From Saccharothrix luteola (GTDB lineage Bacteria; Actinomycetota; Actinomycetes; Mycobacteriales; Pseudonocardiaceae), in contig NZ_JAJHUO010000005.1 of assembly GCF_020859565.1 (NCBI RefSeq), forward strand, positions 1 through 39,610: DNA of 39,610 nt, in the 5' to 3' direction. Shown piece by piece: positions 1-7,380 of the stretch. How positions within the stretch are numbered: the first letter of the stretch is position 1; the number at the start of each line of letters is the position of its first letter. The notes beneath the pieces are model-generated. The model worked only from the letters and a program-made list of their open reading frames with translations, did no database searches and had not been told where the DNA came from. The translations under genes and the position numbers were made by a program.

Positions 1-46
1 TCCCCACGGCGCCCGCCACCGCTCCGCTTTCCACCCGAAACCCCGC

Positions 47-206
47 GTGTCGAACCTTCAGGACCGGCGTGTCGAACCTTCAGGACCGGCGTGTCGAACG
101 TTCAGGACCCGCGAGTTCATCACTCGGGACAACCGACTCCCGACCTGAGTGTTGAATTCGGGGGTCCTGAACGTTCGACACGCGGGCGCTGAGCGTTCGA
201 CACGCG
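47..206. repeat. Inverted and direct repeat cluster (MITE-like or hairpin element)
   Basis: Units of the form GTGTCGAACSTTCAGGACC occur at 47-68, 69-90 and 91-110 in direct orientation and again inverted at 162-181 and, degenerate, at 189-206. The 20 bases at 91-110 are a perfect inverted copy of 162-181. The complementarity continues inward, so that 91-130 and 142-181 match at about 35 of 40 positions around an 11-base spacer. No open frame with good codon use covers it. It lies just past the stop of the gene ending at 214, so it could act as a terminator, but the extra direct copies suggest a dispersed intergenic repeat. Confidence 0.8.
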
Positions 207-213
207 CGGTTGG

Positions 214-945
214 TCAGGAGCCGCCCACGGCGTCGCGGGAGCGGCGGTCCGGTGGGGGCGGGTCGACCACGACGTTGAGCACGGTCTTGAGCCGCTCCAG
301 CGGTCCGCGCGGCGGAGGCGCGGCGACGCGTTCACGCAGCAGCGGCACGCCGTCACCCTCCAGCGCGTCCAACCCGACCGCACGGCCGCTCATCGCCAGC
401 ACCAACGACTCCGCGTCGCCGCGCACCACCGCGCCGCTGCCGGACGCCCACCCGGTGTCCACGGCCTCCAGCCGCAGTCCCGCCAGCCGGGAGCCCATCG
501 CGTAACCCGGCGACGGCTTGGCCGCCAGGTGCTGGAACGCCACCCACAGCCGGTCCTCCGGCATGTCGCGCTCGATGCCCAACGGCAGGCGCACGTCGTA
601 GTCGTGCAGCAGGATGTCGGCCAGCACCGGGTCGTAGCCCGACCGCGGGATGGTGGTCTTCGACGTCGACCACCGGCGCAGCCGGGCGGTGATCTCCGAG
701 GTGGGCATCCGGGCCGCCTTCGCGGTGAGCTCCCGGTTGAGCCGGTCGAAGTCGGCCGCCATGGAGACGATGCCCCAGTACAGCTTGAGCTGGCCGAACT
801 TGAGGTACGTGATCAGGTGGGCGCCGATGTCGTGCACGGTCCACCCCGCCGAGAGGCTGGGGGTGGCCAGTTGGCCCGCGTCCAGCCCGTCGAGGAGGTC
901 CGCCATCCGCCGCCGTTCTTCAACGAGCATGTCGTGGACCTTCAT
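214..945 (-). CDS. Maleylpyruvate isomerase family (DinB-like, mycothiol-dependent) protein
   Basis: A 243-aa cytoplasmic protein. The N-terminal ~150 residues are a DinB/MDMPI-type four-helix domain, shown by the WTVHDIGAHL segment (His38, His43) and a second ILLHDYDVR segment (His114, Asp115), which supply metal ligands in this family. The C-terminal ~90 residues match the small domain with the conserved GDAESLVLAMSGR pattern. Members use mycothiol as thiol cofactor, which fits an actinomycete; the substrate here is unknown. The start ATG overlaps the stop of the upstream hydrolase (ATGA at 942-945), so the two are probably translationally coupled. A true maleylpyruvate isomerase role is not supported by neighbours, since no gentisate pathway gene is present. 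Confidence 0.85.
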   Translation of the reverse strand: MKVHDMLVEERRRMADLLDGLDAGQLATPSLSAGWTVHDIGAHLITYLKFGQLKLYWGIVSMAADFDRLNRELTAKAARMPTSEITARLRRWSTSKTTIPRSGYDPVLADILLHDYDVRLPLGIERDMPEDRLWVAFQHLAAKPSPGYAMGSRLAGLRLEAVDTGWASGSGAVVRGDAESLVLAMSGRAVGLDALEGDGVPLLRERVAAPPPRGPLERLKTVLNVVVDPPPPDRRSRDAVGGS

Positions 946-1631
946 CCGTCCACGCTAGGCGCCCTACCGATCACACTGTTATTCATCCGTGCTGACTTCG
1001 CGGACCTCAACGCCGCCAGCAACCGCTCCGGCGCGTCACGCAGCACGTTGTGCCCGGCGGGCCACGCCTCGACGTGCCAACCCGGCTCGTCGCGCAGCCG
1101 TTCGTACGTGGTGGCCAACGGGCTGTCCGGGAAGTCGGCCATGAACAGGTACCGGCGATCGGTCACCCGGTCGACGGCGCCGGTGATCGACGCCCGTTGC
1201 AGCAGGGTGGCCAGCGGGTGGGCGGTGGCGCGTTCGTCGAAGATCGGCAGCGGGGCCACGGAGAACCCGTCCCCCGCCGCGCCTTCGACGTACCACTTGC
1301 GCCAGTCCCCGTGCACGATGTCGTACGCCGACTCGCCGTCACGCGGCACGAACGCGTCCACGTACACCAGGGTCGCGACCCGGTCGGGCACGCGGTCGGC
1401 GACGGTGGTGATCACCATCCCGCCGTAGCTGTGCCCGACGAGCACGACGTCACGCAGGTCGTGCCGCTCGAACAGGTCCAGCACCTCGGCCACGTGGTCG
1501 TCCAAATTCACCCGTCCGGTGCTCAACGTGACCGCGTGCACCCGGTGCCCCTCGGCGCGCAGCCGTTCGGAGATCGGGTCGTAGTACCAGCCGCCGTGGC
1601 AGGCGCCGGGGATCAGCACGTAAGTCGTCAT
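942..1631 (-). CDS. Alpha/beta-fold hydrolase (EstA/salicylate-esterase-like)
   Basis: A 229-aa hydrolase of the short esterase/hydroxynitrile-lyase-like branch. Visible are the oxyanion segment HGGW (residues 12-15), the nucleophile elbow GHSYGG with Ser68, and a C-terminal GHN that supplies the catalytic His. There is no signal peptide or membrane segment. An ATG three codons upstream (1640) is in frame, but the MTTYVLIPGA start matches the usual beginning of the family. The gene is first in an operon with the DinB-like protein and is divergent from a WYL regulator 33 bp away, which probably controls it. The substrate cannot be named; an ester or lactone is likely. Confidence 0.85.
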   Translation of the reverse strand: MTTYVLIPGACHGGWYYDPISERLRAEGHRVHAVTLSTGRVNLDDHVAEVLDLFERHDLRDVVLVGHSYGGMVITTVADRVPDRVATLVYVDAFVPRDGESAYDIVHGDWRKWYVEGAAGDGFSVAPLPIFDERATAHPLATLLQRASITGAVDRVTDRRYLFMADFPDSPLATTYERLRDEPGWHVEAWPAGHNVLRDAPERLLAALRSAKSARMNNSVIGRAPSVDG

Positions 1632-1647
1632 GGGCACCACGCTAGGA

Positions 1648-1670
1648 GTCCTTTAGGACATAAGATGTCC
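1648..1670. promoter_or_regulatory. Candidate WYL-regulator operator
   Basis: GGACAT-AAG-ATGTCC (1656-1670) is a perfect 6-3-6 inverted repeat, and GTCCT-TT-AGGAC (1648-1659) overlaps it as a second palindrome. Together they fill the 33-bp gap between the divergent hydrolase and the WYL regulator and run into the regulator's start codon. The position suits autoregulation and control of the hydrolase. Confidence 0.6.
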
Positions 1671-2630
1671 GTGATGACGATGCCGGGGAGGATGCTGCGC
1701 CTGCTGTCGCTGATGCAGGGCAGGCGCGACTGGACGGGGTCGGAACTGGCCGAACGGCTCGGCGTCACGGATCGGACGGTCCGCCGCGACATCGAGCGGC
1801 TGCGCGAGCTGGGCTACCCGGTCGACGGCACGACCGGCACCGCCGGCGGCTACCGGCTCGCGTCGGGCCGCAACCTGCCGCCGTTGCTGCTGGACGACGA
1901 CGAGGCCGTGGCGGTGGCCGTCGGCCTGCGCACGGCGGCGGGCGTGCACGGCATCGAGGAGTCGTCCACCAGGGCGTTGGCGAAGCTGGAGCAGGTGCTG
2001 CCGTCCCGGCTGCGGCAGCGGATCGCGGCGGTGCGGGACGCCATCGCGGTCATGGCGGTGGACGGCCCGGTGTCCGACCCGGCGGCGCTGGGCGTCCTGG
2101 CGTCGGCATGCCGGGACCACGAGGTGGTCGCGTTCACGCACCGCGGGCAGGAGCGGCGGGTGGAGCCGCGCAGCCTGGTGACCGCCTACCGGCGCTGGTA
2201 CCTGCTGGCCTACGACCCGGCGCGGGAGGACTGGCGGACGTTCCGGGTGGACCGGATGGACTCGCCGCGGGCCACGGGCCGCCGCTTCACGCCGCGTGAG
2301 CCGCCCGAGGACCCGGCCACCTACGTGGCGCGCTCGCTGACCTCCGCGCCGTACCGGTACACGTGCACGGCGGTGGTCGACGCGCCGGCGGACGTCGTGA
2401 GGTCACGGCTGGTGGTGGCGTTGCCGGGCCGGGTCGAGCCGATCGACGACCGGACGTGCCGGGTGCGGTTGGGCGCGGACGAGGTCGAGCACGTGGCCGC
2501 GGACCTGCTGCTGCTCGGCGCGGACTACGCGCTCGACGCGACGCCCGAGGTGCTGGACGCGCTGCGCGCGGTCGGGTCCGGGCTCACCGGTAGGCGTCCT
2601 GGCCGACCGGGCGCACCAGGATCTCGTTGA
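1665..2630 (+). CDS. WYL-domain (YafY-type) transcriptional regulator
   Basis: A 321-aa protein with an N-terminal HTH_11/DeoR-like winged helix (residues ~5-60; SELAERLGVTDRTVRRDIE) and a central WYL domain (~130-220; EPRSLVTAYRRWYLLAYD, then the RVDRM motif), followed by a WCX-type C-terminal extension. WYL domains sense ligands such as nucleotides or small effectors. The start at 1665 has AGGA six bases upstream, while ATGs at 1674 and 1680 are alternatives outside the palindrome that covers 1665. It is divergent from the hydrolase operon, its likely target. Its 3' end overlaps the converging SDR gene by 47 bp. Confidence 0.88.
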   Translation: MSVMTMPGRMLRLLSLMQGRRDWTGSELAERLGVTDRTVRRDIERLRELGYPVDGTTGTAGGYRLASGRNLPPLLLDDDEAVAVAVGLRTAAGVHGIEESSTRALAKLEQVLPSRLRQRIAAVRDAIAVMAVDGPVSDPAALGVLASACRDHEVVAFTHRGQERRVEPRSLVTAYRRWYLLAYDPAREDWRTFRVDRMDSPRATGRRFTPREPPEDPATYVARSLTSAPYRYTCTAVVDAPADVVRSRLVVALPGRVEPIDDRTCRVRLGADEVEHVAADLLLLGADYALDATPEVLDALRAVGSGLTGRRPGRPGAPGSR

Positions 2631-3291
2631 CGTCCACCGACGGCGGCTGGCCCACCGCGTACAGCACGGCGCGGGCCACGTCCTCCGGCGCGAGCTTCGG
2701 GTCGGCGGCGCGCGACGGCGGGATGCCGCCGGTGTCGGTCAGGCCGGGTTGCACCAGGGTGACGCGGACGCCCGTGCCGACGCACTCGGCGCGGATCGCC
2801 TGCGCCAGCCCCGTCACCGCCCACTTCGTGGCCGAGTAGAGGTTCCCCGGCCGCACGCCGCGACCGGCCGCCGACCCGGTGAGCACCAGGTGGCCGGCGT
2901 GGCGAGTCAACGCGGGCATCGCCGCCCTCGCCGTGAACGCGGGGCCGCACACGTTGGTCAGCACCATGTCGCTCCACTCGGCGGGCGGCGCGCCGTCGGT
3001 CGAGGTGAACGAGGTGGTCACGCTCGCGCCCGCGTTGGCGAACACCACGTCGAGGCTCCCCCACTCCTCCTCGACCCGGCCCATCAGCGCCGCGAGCTGG
3101 TCGTACACCCGGACGTCGCACGAGGCCACCCACACCCGGTCGGGCCCGCCGAGCCGGGCCGCGAGCTCGGCCAGGCGGGACGCGTCGCGGGCCGTGAGGA
3201 CCAGCCGGTACCCCGCTTCGGCGGCCAGCCGGGCGGTCGCCGCGCCGATGCCCCGACTGGCCCCGGTCACCAGGAACACCCCTTGCGCCAT
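2584..3291 (-). CDS. SDR family oxidoreductase
   Basis: A classical short-chain dehydrogenase of 235 aa. It has the NAD(P)-binding TGASRGIG at residues 10-17, the NAG motif (FANAG, ~85-88), Ser140 (LTGS) and the catalytic YSATK (Tyr152, Lys156). Arg at position 35 (TARDAS) after the second strand suggests NADP(H) preference, as is usual for this family. It is a soluble cytoplasmic enzyme with unknown substrate. It converges on the WYL regulator gene, with 47 bp of overlapping coding sequence, and is divergent from the serine hydrolase gene at 3391. Confidence 0.88.
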   Translation of the reverse strand: MAQGVFLVTGASRGIGAATARLAAEAGYRLVLTARDASRLAELAARLGGPDRVWVASCDVRVYDQLAALMGRVEEEWGSLDVVFANAGASVTTSFTSTDGAPPAEWSDMVLTNVCGPAFTARAAMPALTRHAGHLVLTGSAAGRGVRPGNLYSATKWAVTGLAQAIRAECVGTGVRVTLVQPGLTDTGGIPPSRAADPKLAPEDVARAVLYAVGQPPSVDVNEILVRPVGQDAYR

Positions 3292-3390
3292 GGCGGAAGA
3301 TTACCGCTGGTTAGATCGAGTTCACCGGTTCGGAGCAACATTTGGGCCAGTTGGGGCGTCGTTAAGGGCGTATCCACTGATTGGGGGCAC

Positions 3391-4431
3391 ATGGACATCA
3401 ACCGCAGGTTCGCGCTCGGGCTGGGCTCGGTCGCGGCGGCCGGGGCCGTGCTCGGCACGTCCGCCGGCACGGCGCAGGCGCAGTCGACGGAGGCGGAGTG
3501 GGACGCGATGATCCCGACGACGGCCGAGCAGGCGCGCCGCAAGATCTCGCTGAAGTACTCGTGGGAGACCGCACGGGCGCGCGGCACGTGGTCGTCCTAC
3601 ATCGGCGTGGCCGACCCGGACGGCACGGTGAAGCCCGCCGTCGAGGTCGAGGCCGACCGCGTGGTCGAGGCGTACAGCGTGAACAAGATCGCGGTCGCGG
3701 TGGCCGTGCTCGACAAGGTCGACCGCGGCCTGATCACGCTGGACCAGCGGGTCGACGTCACGCAGGCGATCGTCATCCAGGACACCGACGGGATCTTCGG
3801 GCTGGACGGCGCGTACCCGAGCTCGGTGACGGTCGGGCACGCGCTGGCGGCGTTGCTGACGGTGTCGGACAACACGGCGGTGCGGCTGTGCGGCCTCGTC
3901 GTGCCCGCGTTGGAGCTGAACGAGATCCTGCGCTCGAAGGGTTTCGTGCACACGCAGGTCGTGCCGGTGGCCAACCCGAACCGGTTCTTCCTGGGCACCA
4001 CCACGCCGCGGGAGACGTTCACGCTGCTCCAGAAGCTGGCCGCGGGTCAGCTGCTGTCGGCGGCGTCCACCGAGCACCTGCTGAAGGTGCTGCGGTCGCT
4101 GACGTCGTTCACGGACGGGATCAGGCTCAACCTGTCGTCGGCGGAGCGGTTGAACGTGGCGACGAAGGCCGGTTGGTTCAACGACGGCCGCAACGAGGCC
4201 GGCATCGTGTTCGACACGGCGGGCAAGCCGATCATCACGTTCGCGCTGTTCGCGTCCGGCCAGTTCGCCGGTGACCAGGCGGCCAACGCCGACAACTACA
4301 GCGCCACCCACCCGGCGCTGCGGGCGCGCGCCGCCCTGGGTCGCACGCTGTACGACTCGGTCCTCCGCATCACCGCGAACACCCCGCGCACCTACCGCGC
4401 CCAGCGGTACCAGCCGGGCAACGGCGGCTGA
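3391..4431 (+). CDS. Exported class A beta-lactamase-fold serine hydrolase
   Basis: A 346-aa protein with a twin-arginine-like signal (NRRFALGLGS, hydrophobic stretch to ~residue 28, AQA before Gln31), so export is expected. The beta-lactamase/transpeptidase-fold motifs are SVNK (Ser96, Lys99), SDN (159-161) and KAG (259-261) in place of KTG. The TTTPRETF segment after the omega region is typical of class A. The EPELN segment that carries Glu166 in true class A enzymes is absent; the corresponding stretch reads NPNRFFLG. The fold and nucleophile are clear, but hydrolysis of beta-lactams is doubtful. The start at 3391 is chosen because it begins the signal peptide. A strong terminator follows at 4441. 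Confidence 0.85.
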   Translation: MDINRRFALGLGSVAAAGAVLGTSAGTAQAQSTEAEWDAMIPTTAEQARRKISLKYSWETARARGTWSSYIGVADPDGTVKPAVEVEADRVVEAYSVNKIAVAVAVLDKVDRGLITLDQRVDVTQAIVIQDTDGIFGLDGAYPSSVTVGHALAALLTVSDNTAVRLCGLVVPALELNEILRSKGFVHTQVVPVANPNRFFLGTTTPRETFTLLQKLAAGQLLSAASTEHLLKVLRSLTSFTDGIRLNLSSAERLNVATKAGWFNDGRNEAGIVFDTAGKPIITFALFASGQFAGDQAANADNYSATHPALRARAALGRTLYDSVLRITANTPRTYRAQRYQPGNGG

Positions 4432-4440
4432 TCACGCACC

Positions 4441-4477
4441 GGAGCCCGCTCCCGTCGTGCTGTCGGGAGCGGGCTCC
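4441..4477. terminator. Bidirectional hairpin terminator
   Basis: A perfect 14-bp stem (GGAGCCCGCTCCCG, 4441-4454, with 4464-4477) and a 9-base loop sit between two converging genes. There is no U-tract, as is common in high-GC actinomycetes. Confidence 0.85.
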
Positions 4478-4494
4478 GTCGTGCGCGGCACGAG

Positions 4495-4917
4495 TCAGCG
4501 CACGCCGCTGCGCGCCGAGCCGATGGACGCCTCCGTCCGATCACCGACCCGCTGCCGGTCGTCGGCGAGCAGACCGCCGTCGAGTGCCACGAGGTCGAGC
4601 GGGTGCTCGTGGACGAAGGTCATGAAGTCCGGCAGGTCGTACGCGTCGCCGACGGCCGCGCCGATCTTCCGGAGCATCGTCCGCTTGGCGTCGATCCCCG
4701 CGGCCGGCGGGACGTGCACCATGAACACCGGCCTGGCCGGCTCCGAGCCCAGGAGTCCGTTCTGGCTCACGGCGTCGGGCGACCACTCCCGCACGAAGAT
4801 CCGCGTGTCGTCGGGAAAGGGGTAGACCTCGTGCACGGCTTCGTAGATGGCGCGCACCATGGCGCTCTTCCGGTCCGGGTCGGCGCCGGTGGGCACGTCG
4901 AGGTATCCGACAGGCAT
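4495..4917 (-). CDS. Tautomerase family protein, tandem 4-OT-like halves
   Basis: A 140-aa protein that starts MPVGYLDVPTG, so Pro2 becomes the catalytic N-terminal proline after Met removal, as in 4-oxalocrotonate tautomerases. Residues 1-60 form one beta-alpha-beta unit. A second unit starts near Pro63 (PVFMVHVPPAAG) and runs to ~105, so this is a fused double-length form in which the second proline is internal and cannot act as an N-terminal base. Soluble; substrate unknown. It is divergent from a WYL regulator (120 bp gap with an inverted repeat) and converges on the serine hydrolase through a shared terminator. Confidence 0.82.
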   Translation of the reverse strand: MPVGYLDVPTGADPDRKSAMVRAIYEAVHEVYPFPDDTRIFVREWSPDAVSQNGLLGSEPARPVFMVHVPPAAGIDAKRTMLRKIGAAVGDAYDLPDFMTFVHEHPLDLVALDGGLLADDRQRVGDRTEASIGSARSGVR

Positions 4918-4964
4918 GTCGTACTCCGTTCGGTTGGGTGAACACCACGATCGACGGTCGGTGA

Positions 4965-4978
4965 GACACCCCTGTGTC
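4965..4978. promoter_or_regulatory. Candidate operator between tautomerase and WYL regulator
   Basis: GACAC-CCCT-GTGTC is a perfect 5-4-5 inverted repeat in the 120-bp divergent gap. Read on the minus strand it is TGACACAGGGGTGTC. A -10-like TAGCGT at about 5024 lies 8-9 bases before the ATG at 5038, so the regulator mRNA is probably leaderless or nearly so. Confidence 0.45.
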
Positions 4979-5037
4979 AGCGTTTCCGGAATCCTCCGCG
5001 CGATTGTTGTCGGTGGTCCCGGCTAGCGTCCGGGTGC

Positions 5038-5742
5038 ATGAACCGCACGGATCGGCTCTACGCCATCGTGGAGGACCTGCGCGCGGTCGCGCCGCGCAGG
5101 CGCAGCGCCCGTGAGCTGGCCGCCCGCTACGAGGTCAGCACGCGCACCATCGCCCGCGACATCGACGCGCTGACGCAGGCGGGCGTGCCGATCTACGCCG
5201 ACACCGGGCGGCGCGGCGGGTACGCGGTGGACAAGGCCATGACCCTGCCGCCGCTGAACTTCACGCCCGCCGAGGCCACCGCCCTCGCGGTGGCGCTCGG
5301 CCGCGTCGACGGCACGCCGTTCGCCCACGCTGCGCGCAGCGCGATCCACAAGGTCGTCACCGCGATGTCCGCGCGCGACGCCGCCGGCGCACGCGACCTG
5401 GCCGACCGGGTCCAACTGCTCGACCGGCCGGCGGACGAGCCGCGGCCGGTCCCCTCGGTGATCCAGGACGCCATCGTCGACCGCCGGGTGCTGCGGCTCA
5501 CCTACCTCGACCGCGACGGTGGCCGCACCGAGCGCGAGGTCGAGCCGGTGCGGTTCGCCACCGTGCGCGGGAAGCACTGGTACCTCGTCGGCTGGTGCCG
5601 GCTGCGGCGGGCCGAGCGGGCGTTCCGCCTGGACCGGATCGTCCACGCCGGAACCACCGGCGAGCCCGCGCCCGCCCACCGGCACGAGGACTTCGCGCTC
5701 CGCACGTGCGACCTCGTCGACCGCACCCCGGCCCTCCCGTGA
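5038..5742 (+). CDS. WYL-domain (YafY-type) transcriptional regulator
   Basis: A 234-aa regulator. The winged helix is at residues ~3-60 (ARELAARYEVSTRTIARDID) and is followed by the GGYAVDKAMTLPPL linker typical of YafY proteins. The WYL domain is at ~140-215, with EPVRFATVRGKHWYLVGWC and a FRLDRI motif. It lacks the long C-terminal extension of the copy at 1665. It is divergent from the tautomerase, its probable target. The stop codon lies in the loop of the terminator that follows. Confidence 0.87.
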   Translation: MNRTDRLYAIVEDLRAVAPRRRSARELAARYEVSTRTIARDIDALTQAGVPIYADTGRRGGYAVDKAMTLPPLNFTPAEATALAVALGRVDGTPFAHAARSAIHKVVTAMSARDAAGARDLADRVQLLDRPADEPRPVPSVIQDAIVDRRVLRLTYLDRDGGRTEREVEPVRFATVRGKHWYLVGWCRLRRAERAFRLDRIVHAGTTGEPAPAHRHEDFALRTCDLVDRTPALP

Positions 5743-5754
5743 GTCGGGAGGGCC
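5730..5754. terminator. Hairpin terminator overlapping a stop codon
   Basis: GGCCCTCCC (5730-5738) pairs perfectly with GGGAGGGCC (5746-5754) around a 7-base loop that contains the TGA of the WYL regulator. It serves the converging genes ending at 5742 and 5770. Confidence 0.8.
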
Positions 5755-5769
5755 CTCACGCCCCCGTGA

Positions 5770-5946
5770 TCACCGGCCGTCGTCGAGCCCGGCGAGGAAC
5801 CTCCGCCACGGCCCGAGCTCGAACGACAGCGTCGGCCCTGCCGGGTTCTTCGAGTCGCGCGTGGCAACCCCGCCGCTCACCGGCGCGACCTCGACGCAGG
5901 ATTCGCCTTCCCCGCTGTAGCTGCTCTTGCGCCAGGCCAAGGTCAC
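5770..5946 (-). CDS. DUF397 domain protein (Scr2-like partner)
   Basis: A 58-aa protein with a GTG start. It reads VTLAWRKSSYSGEGESCVEV followed by a TRDSKNPAGP segment and ends FELGPWRRFLAGL; the WRKSSYS, SCVEV and RDSKNP blocks are the diagnostic DUF397 pattern. The GTG overlaps the TGA of the upstream XRE regulator (GTGA, 5943-5946), so translation is coupled. DUF397 proteins are almost always encoded next to DUF5753 regulators. In Streptomyces coelicolor the Scr1/Scr2 pair has been proposed to behave like a toxin-antitoxin system and affects antibiotic production. That role is not demonstrated for this copy. Confidence 0.9.
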   Translation of the reverse strand: MTLAWRKSSYSGEGESCVEVAPVSGGVATRDSKNPAGPTLSFELGPWRRFLAGLDDGR

Positions 5947-6818
5947 CCGTACCTCCTCCGTCCCTGACAGTTGGCGATCTCAGCGATCAGCCCGACCGAG
6001 TCGTCAGGGCTCATGGCCACCGCGACCAGGTGTTCGAAGCTGTCCCGGAAGCGCTCCATGTCGGTGTCAGACTCCAAAAATATCTCACCCGCCTGGCTGT
6101 CGATGTAGACCAAGTCGGTGTCCAGTGGATCATCGAAGTCCAGGATGAGGAACTGGCCGGGCATCCCGACGTGAGCGCCCGCGCTGAACGGCACGACCTG
6201 GATCGTCGTGTTCGGAGCGGTCGCCGCTTCTCCCAAGCGGTCGAGCTGCGCCAGCATCACGTCCCGGCCTCCGACCTCGTGGTGGAGCGCAGCCTCGTCG
6301 ATGATCGCCCAGAGCTTGATCGGCCGTTCTTTCGTCAGGACCGCCTGTCGCTCCATCCGGGTGCGCACCCGGTCCTCGACTTGATCAGGGGATGCCGCAT
6401 ACGAAACCCCACGTACCACCGCGCGGGTGTAGTCCTCGGTCTGAAGCAAGCCTGGGATGAACATCGCCGAGTAGTGGCGTACGCCGTGTGCCTCGCGCTC
6501 GAAGCTGATGTAGGTCGTGTATTCCTCGCGCAGGCTTTCGTGCCAGGGCTGGATCCACCCCTCACCGGCGGACTGCTTGTAGAGCGCCTTCAAGCGGAGC
6601 TGTTCGTCCGTCGGGACCCCGTACAGCTTGAGCAGCATGTCGAAGGTCCGGTACTGGGGGCGGGACCGGGCGGTCTCGATGCGGTAGAGGGTGGTGGCGT
6701 GGAGCCCGGTGCGCTCCTCCACGTCCTCCCGGCGCAGGCCGGTGCTCTCGCGAAGTCGTCTGAGCTGACCGGCCAACCTGCGCAACCTGATGGTCGGCGT
6801 GCTCTTCTTCGCGGCCAC
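5943..6818 (-). CDS. XRE-family regulator with DUF5753 (Scr1/WhiJ-like)
   Basis: A 291-aa protein. The helix-turn-helix lies at ~residues 15-65 (LRRLRESTGLRREDVEERTG, then TTLYRIE), and DUF5753 fills ~100-285 (IPGLLQTEDYTRAVV, ERPIKLWAIIDEAALH, IQVVPFSAGAH). The GTG at 6818 is chosen because a GGAGG lies about ten bases upstream on the minus strand. An in-frame ATG at 6917 would add 33 residues unlike the family. It is coupled to the DUF397 gene by a 4-bp overlap. Proteins of this group (WhiJ, AbaA-type, Scr1) modulate development and secondary metabolism in streptomycetes. A tandem 9-bp repeat and a palindrome sit in its promoter region. Confidence 0.9.
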   Translation of the reverse strand: MAAKKSTPTIRLRRLAGQLRRLRESTGLRREDVEERTGLHATTLYRIETARSRPQYRTFDMLLKLYGVPTDEQLRLKALYKQSAGEGWIQPWHESLREEYTTYISFEREAHGVRHYSAMFIPGLLQTEDYTRAVVRGVSYAASPDQVEDRVRTRMERQAVLTKERPIKLWAIIDEAALHHEVGGRDVMLAQLDRLGEAATAPNTTIQVVPFSAGAHVGMPGQFLILDFDDPLDTDLVYIDSQAGEIFLESDTDMERFRDSFEHLVAVAMSPDDSVGLIAEIANCQGRRRYG

Positions 6819-6864
6819 GATGTCCGGTCCTCCCTCGACGCTGCACGGCGAATGCAAGGCACCT

Positions 6865-6897
6865 CTTTGCGTTCTTTGCGTTCCACCTCGGAGGTGG
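6865..6897. promoter_or_regulatory. Direct repeats plus palindrome in the Scr1-like promoter
   Basis: CTTTGCGTT is repeated in tandem at 6865-6873 and 6874-6882, directly followed by the 7-1-7 palindrome CCACCTC-G-GAGGTGG (6883-6897). Both lie in the 157-bp gap between the XRE regulator and the divergent 88-aa gene, where autoregulator sites would be expected. Confidence 0.5.
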
Positions 6898-6975
6898 GCA
6901 GCCTTGCGGGCAGTCACGGTATCGGCGACGCAGCGTAATCACCGCCGGCTGGACCGGTGGGGCGAGAGGAGCACC

Positions 6976-7242
6976 ATGACCGAGCAGGAATTCACCGCGC
7001 TGGTGCACGAAGTGGCACAAGAGGAAGCACCGAGGCTGTTCGCCATCGTGGAGGAGTACGGGGAGCGGGAAAGCGTCCGGGTGGCGGGCTACGGCGTCGC
7101 CTTCGAGGACCGGGCCGAGGTCAGCGCGGTGGAAGGCGGCTTCCGCCTCAGCTCGCGGAGCGCGGAGAACGCACGCGTCCTGTTCGAGATCAGCTCGCGG
7201 TCCGCGGGCACCCGGCGCGCCCACCTGGTGTGGCTCGGCTAG
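6976..7242 (+). CDS. Hypothetical 88-aa protein divergent from Scr1-like regulator
   Basis: No family is recognised with confidence. The protein is acidic at its start (MTEQEFTALVHEVAQEEAPR), then carries a predicted beta-rich segment (VRVAGYGVAFEDRAEVSAVE, GGFRLSSRSAENARVLFEIS) and ends RRAHLVWLG. It has no Cys, signal peptide or membrane segment. AGAGGA precedes the ATG at a good distance and codon use is typical. Small proteins of this shape are commonly found beside DUF397/DUF5753 pairs, which is why it may belong to the same module; that link is inferred from position only. Confidence 0.75.
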   Translation: MTEQEFTALVHEVAQEEAPRLFAIVEEYGERESVRVAGYGVAFEDRAEVSAVEGGFRLSSRSAENARVLFEISSRSAGTRRAHLVWLG

Positions 7243-7245
7243 GAG

Positions 7246-7273
7246 GCCGGGTGGCGCGGCCACGCCACCCGGC
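7246..7273. terminator. Bidirectional hairpin terminator
   Basis: GCCGGGTGGCG (7246-7256) pairs perfectly with CGCCACCCGGC (7263-7273) around a 6-base loop, between converging genes ending at 7242 and 7285. Confidence 0.82.
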
Positions 7274-7284
7274 TCGTCAGGCGA

Positions 7285-7380
7285 CTACTTCGACGGCACC
7301 GTGGGCAGGGTCTGCGTCGGGCTCTCGTCAGGCGGCGGGTTCTGCGGGTCGTGCGGGTTCTTCTGGTCGGCGTTCGCCAC
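7285..7380 (-). CDS. Putative 31-aa proline-rich peptide
   Basis: GTG at 7380 is preceded by AGAGGA eight bases upstream and opens VANADQKNPHDPQNPPPDES, ending LPTVPSK and TAG. The first part overlaps the 3' end of the PP2C phosphatase gene in another frame, while the last 14 codons lie beyond it and still have G or C in nearly every third position. This argues for real coding sequence. It is hydrophilic, with six Pro and four Asn/Gln in the first half and no hydrophobic core, so it would be disordered. It matches no peptide precursor class known to me. ATGs at 7404 and 7395 are alternatives. Confidence 0.45.
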   Translation of the reverse strand: MANADQKNPHDPQNPPPDESPTQTLPTVPSK

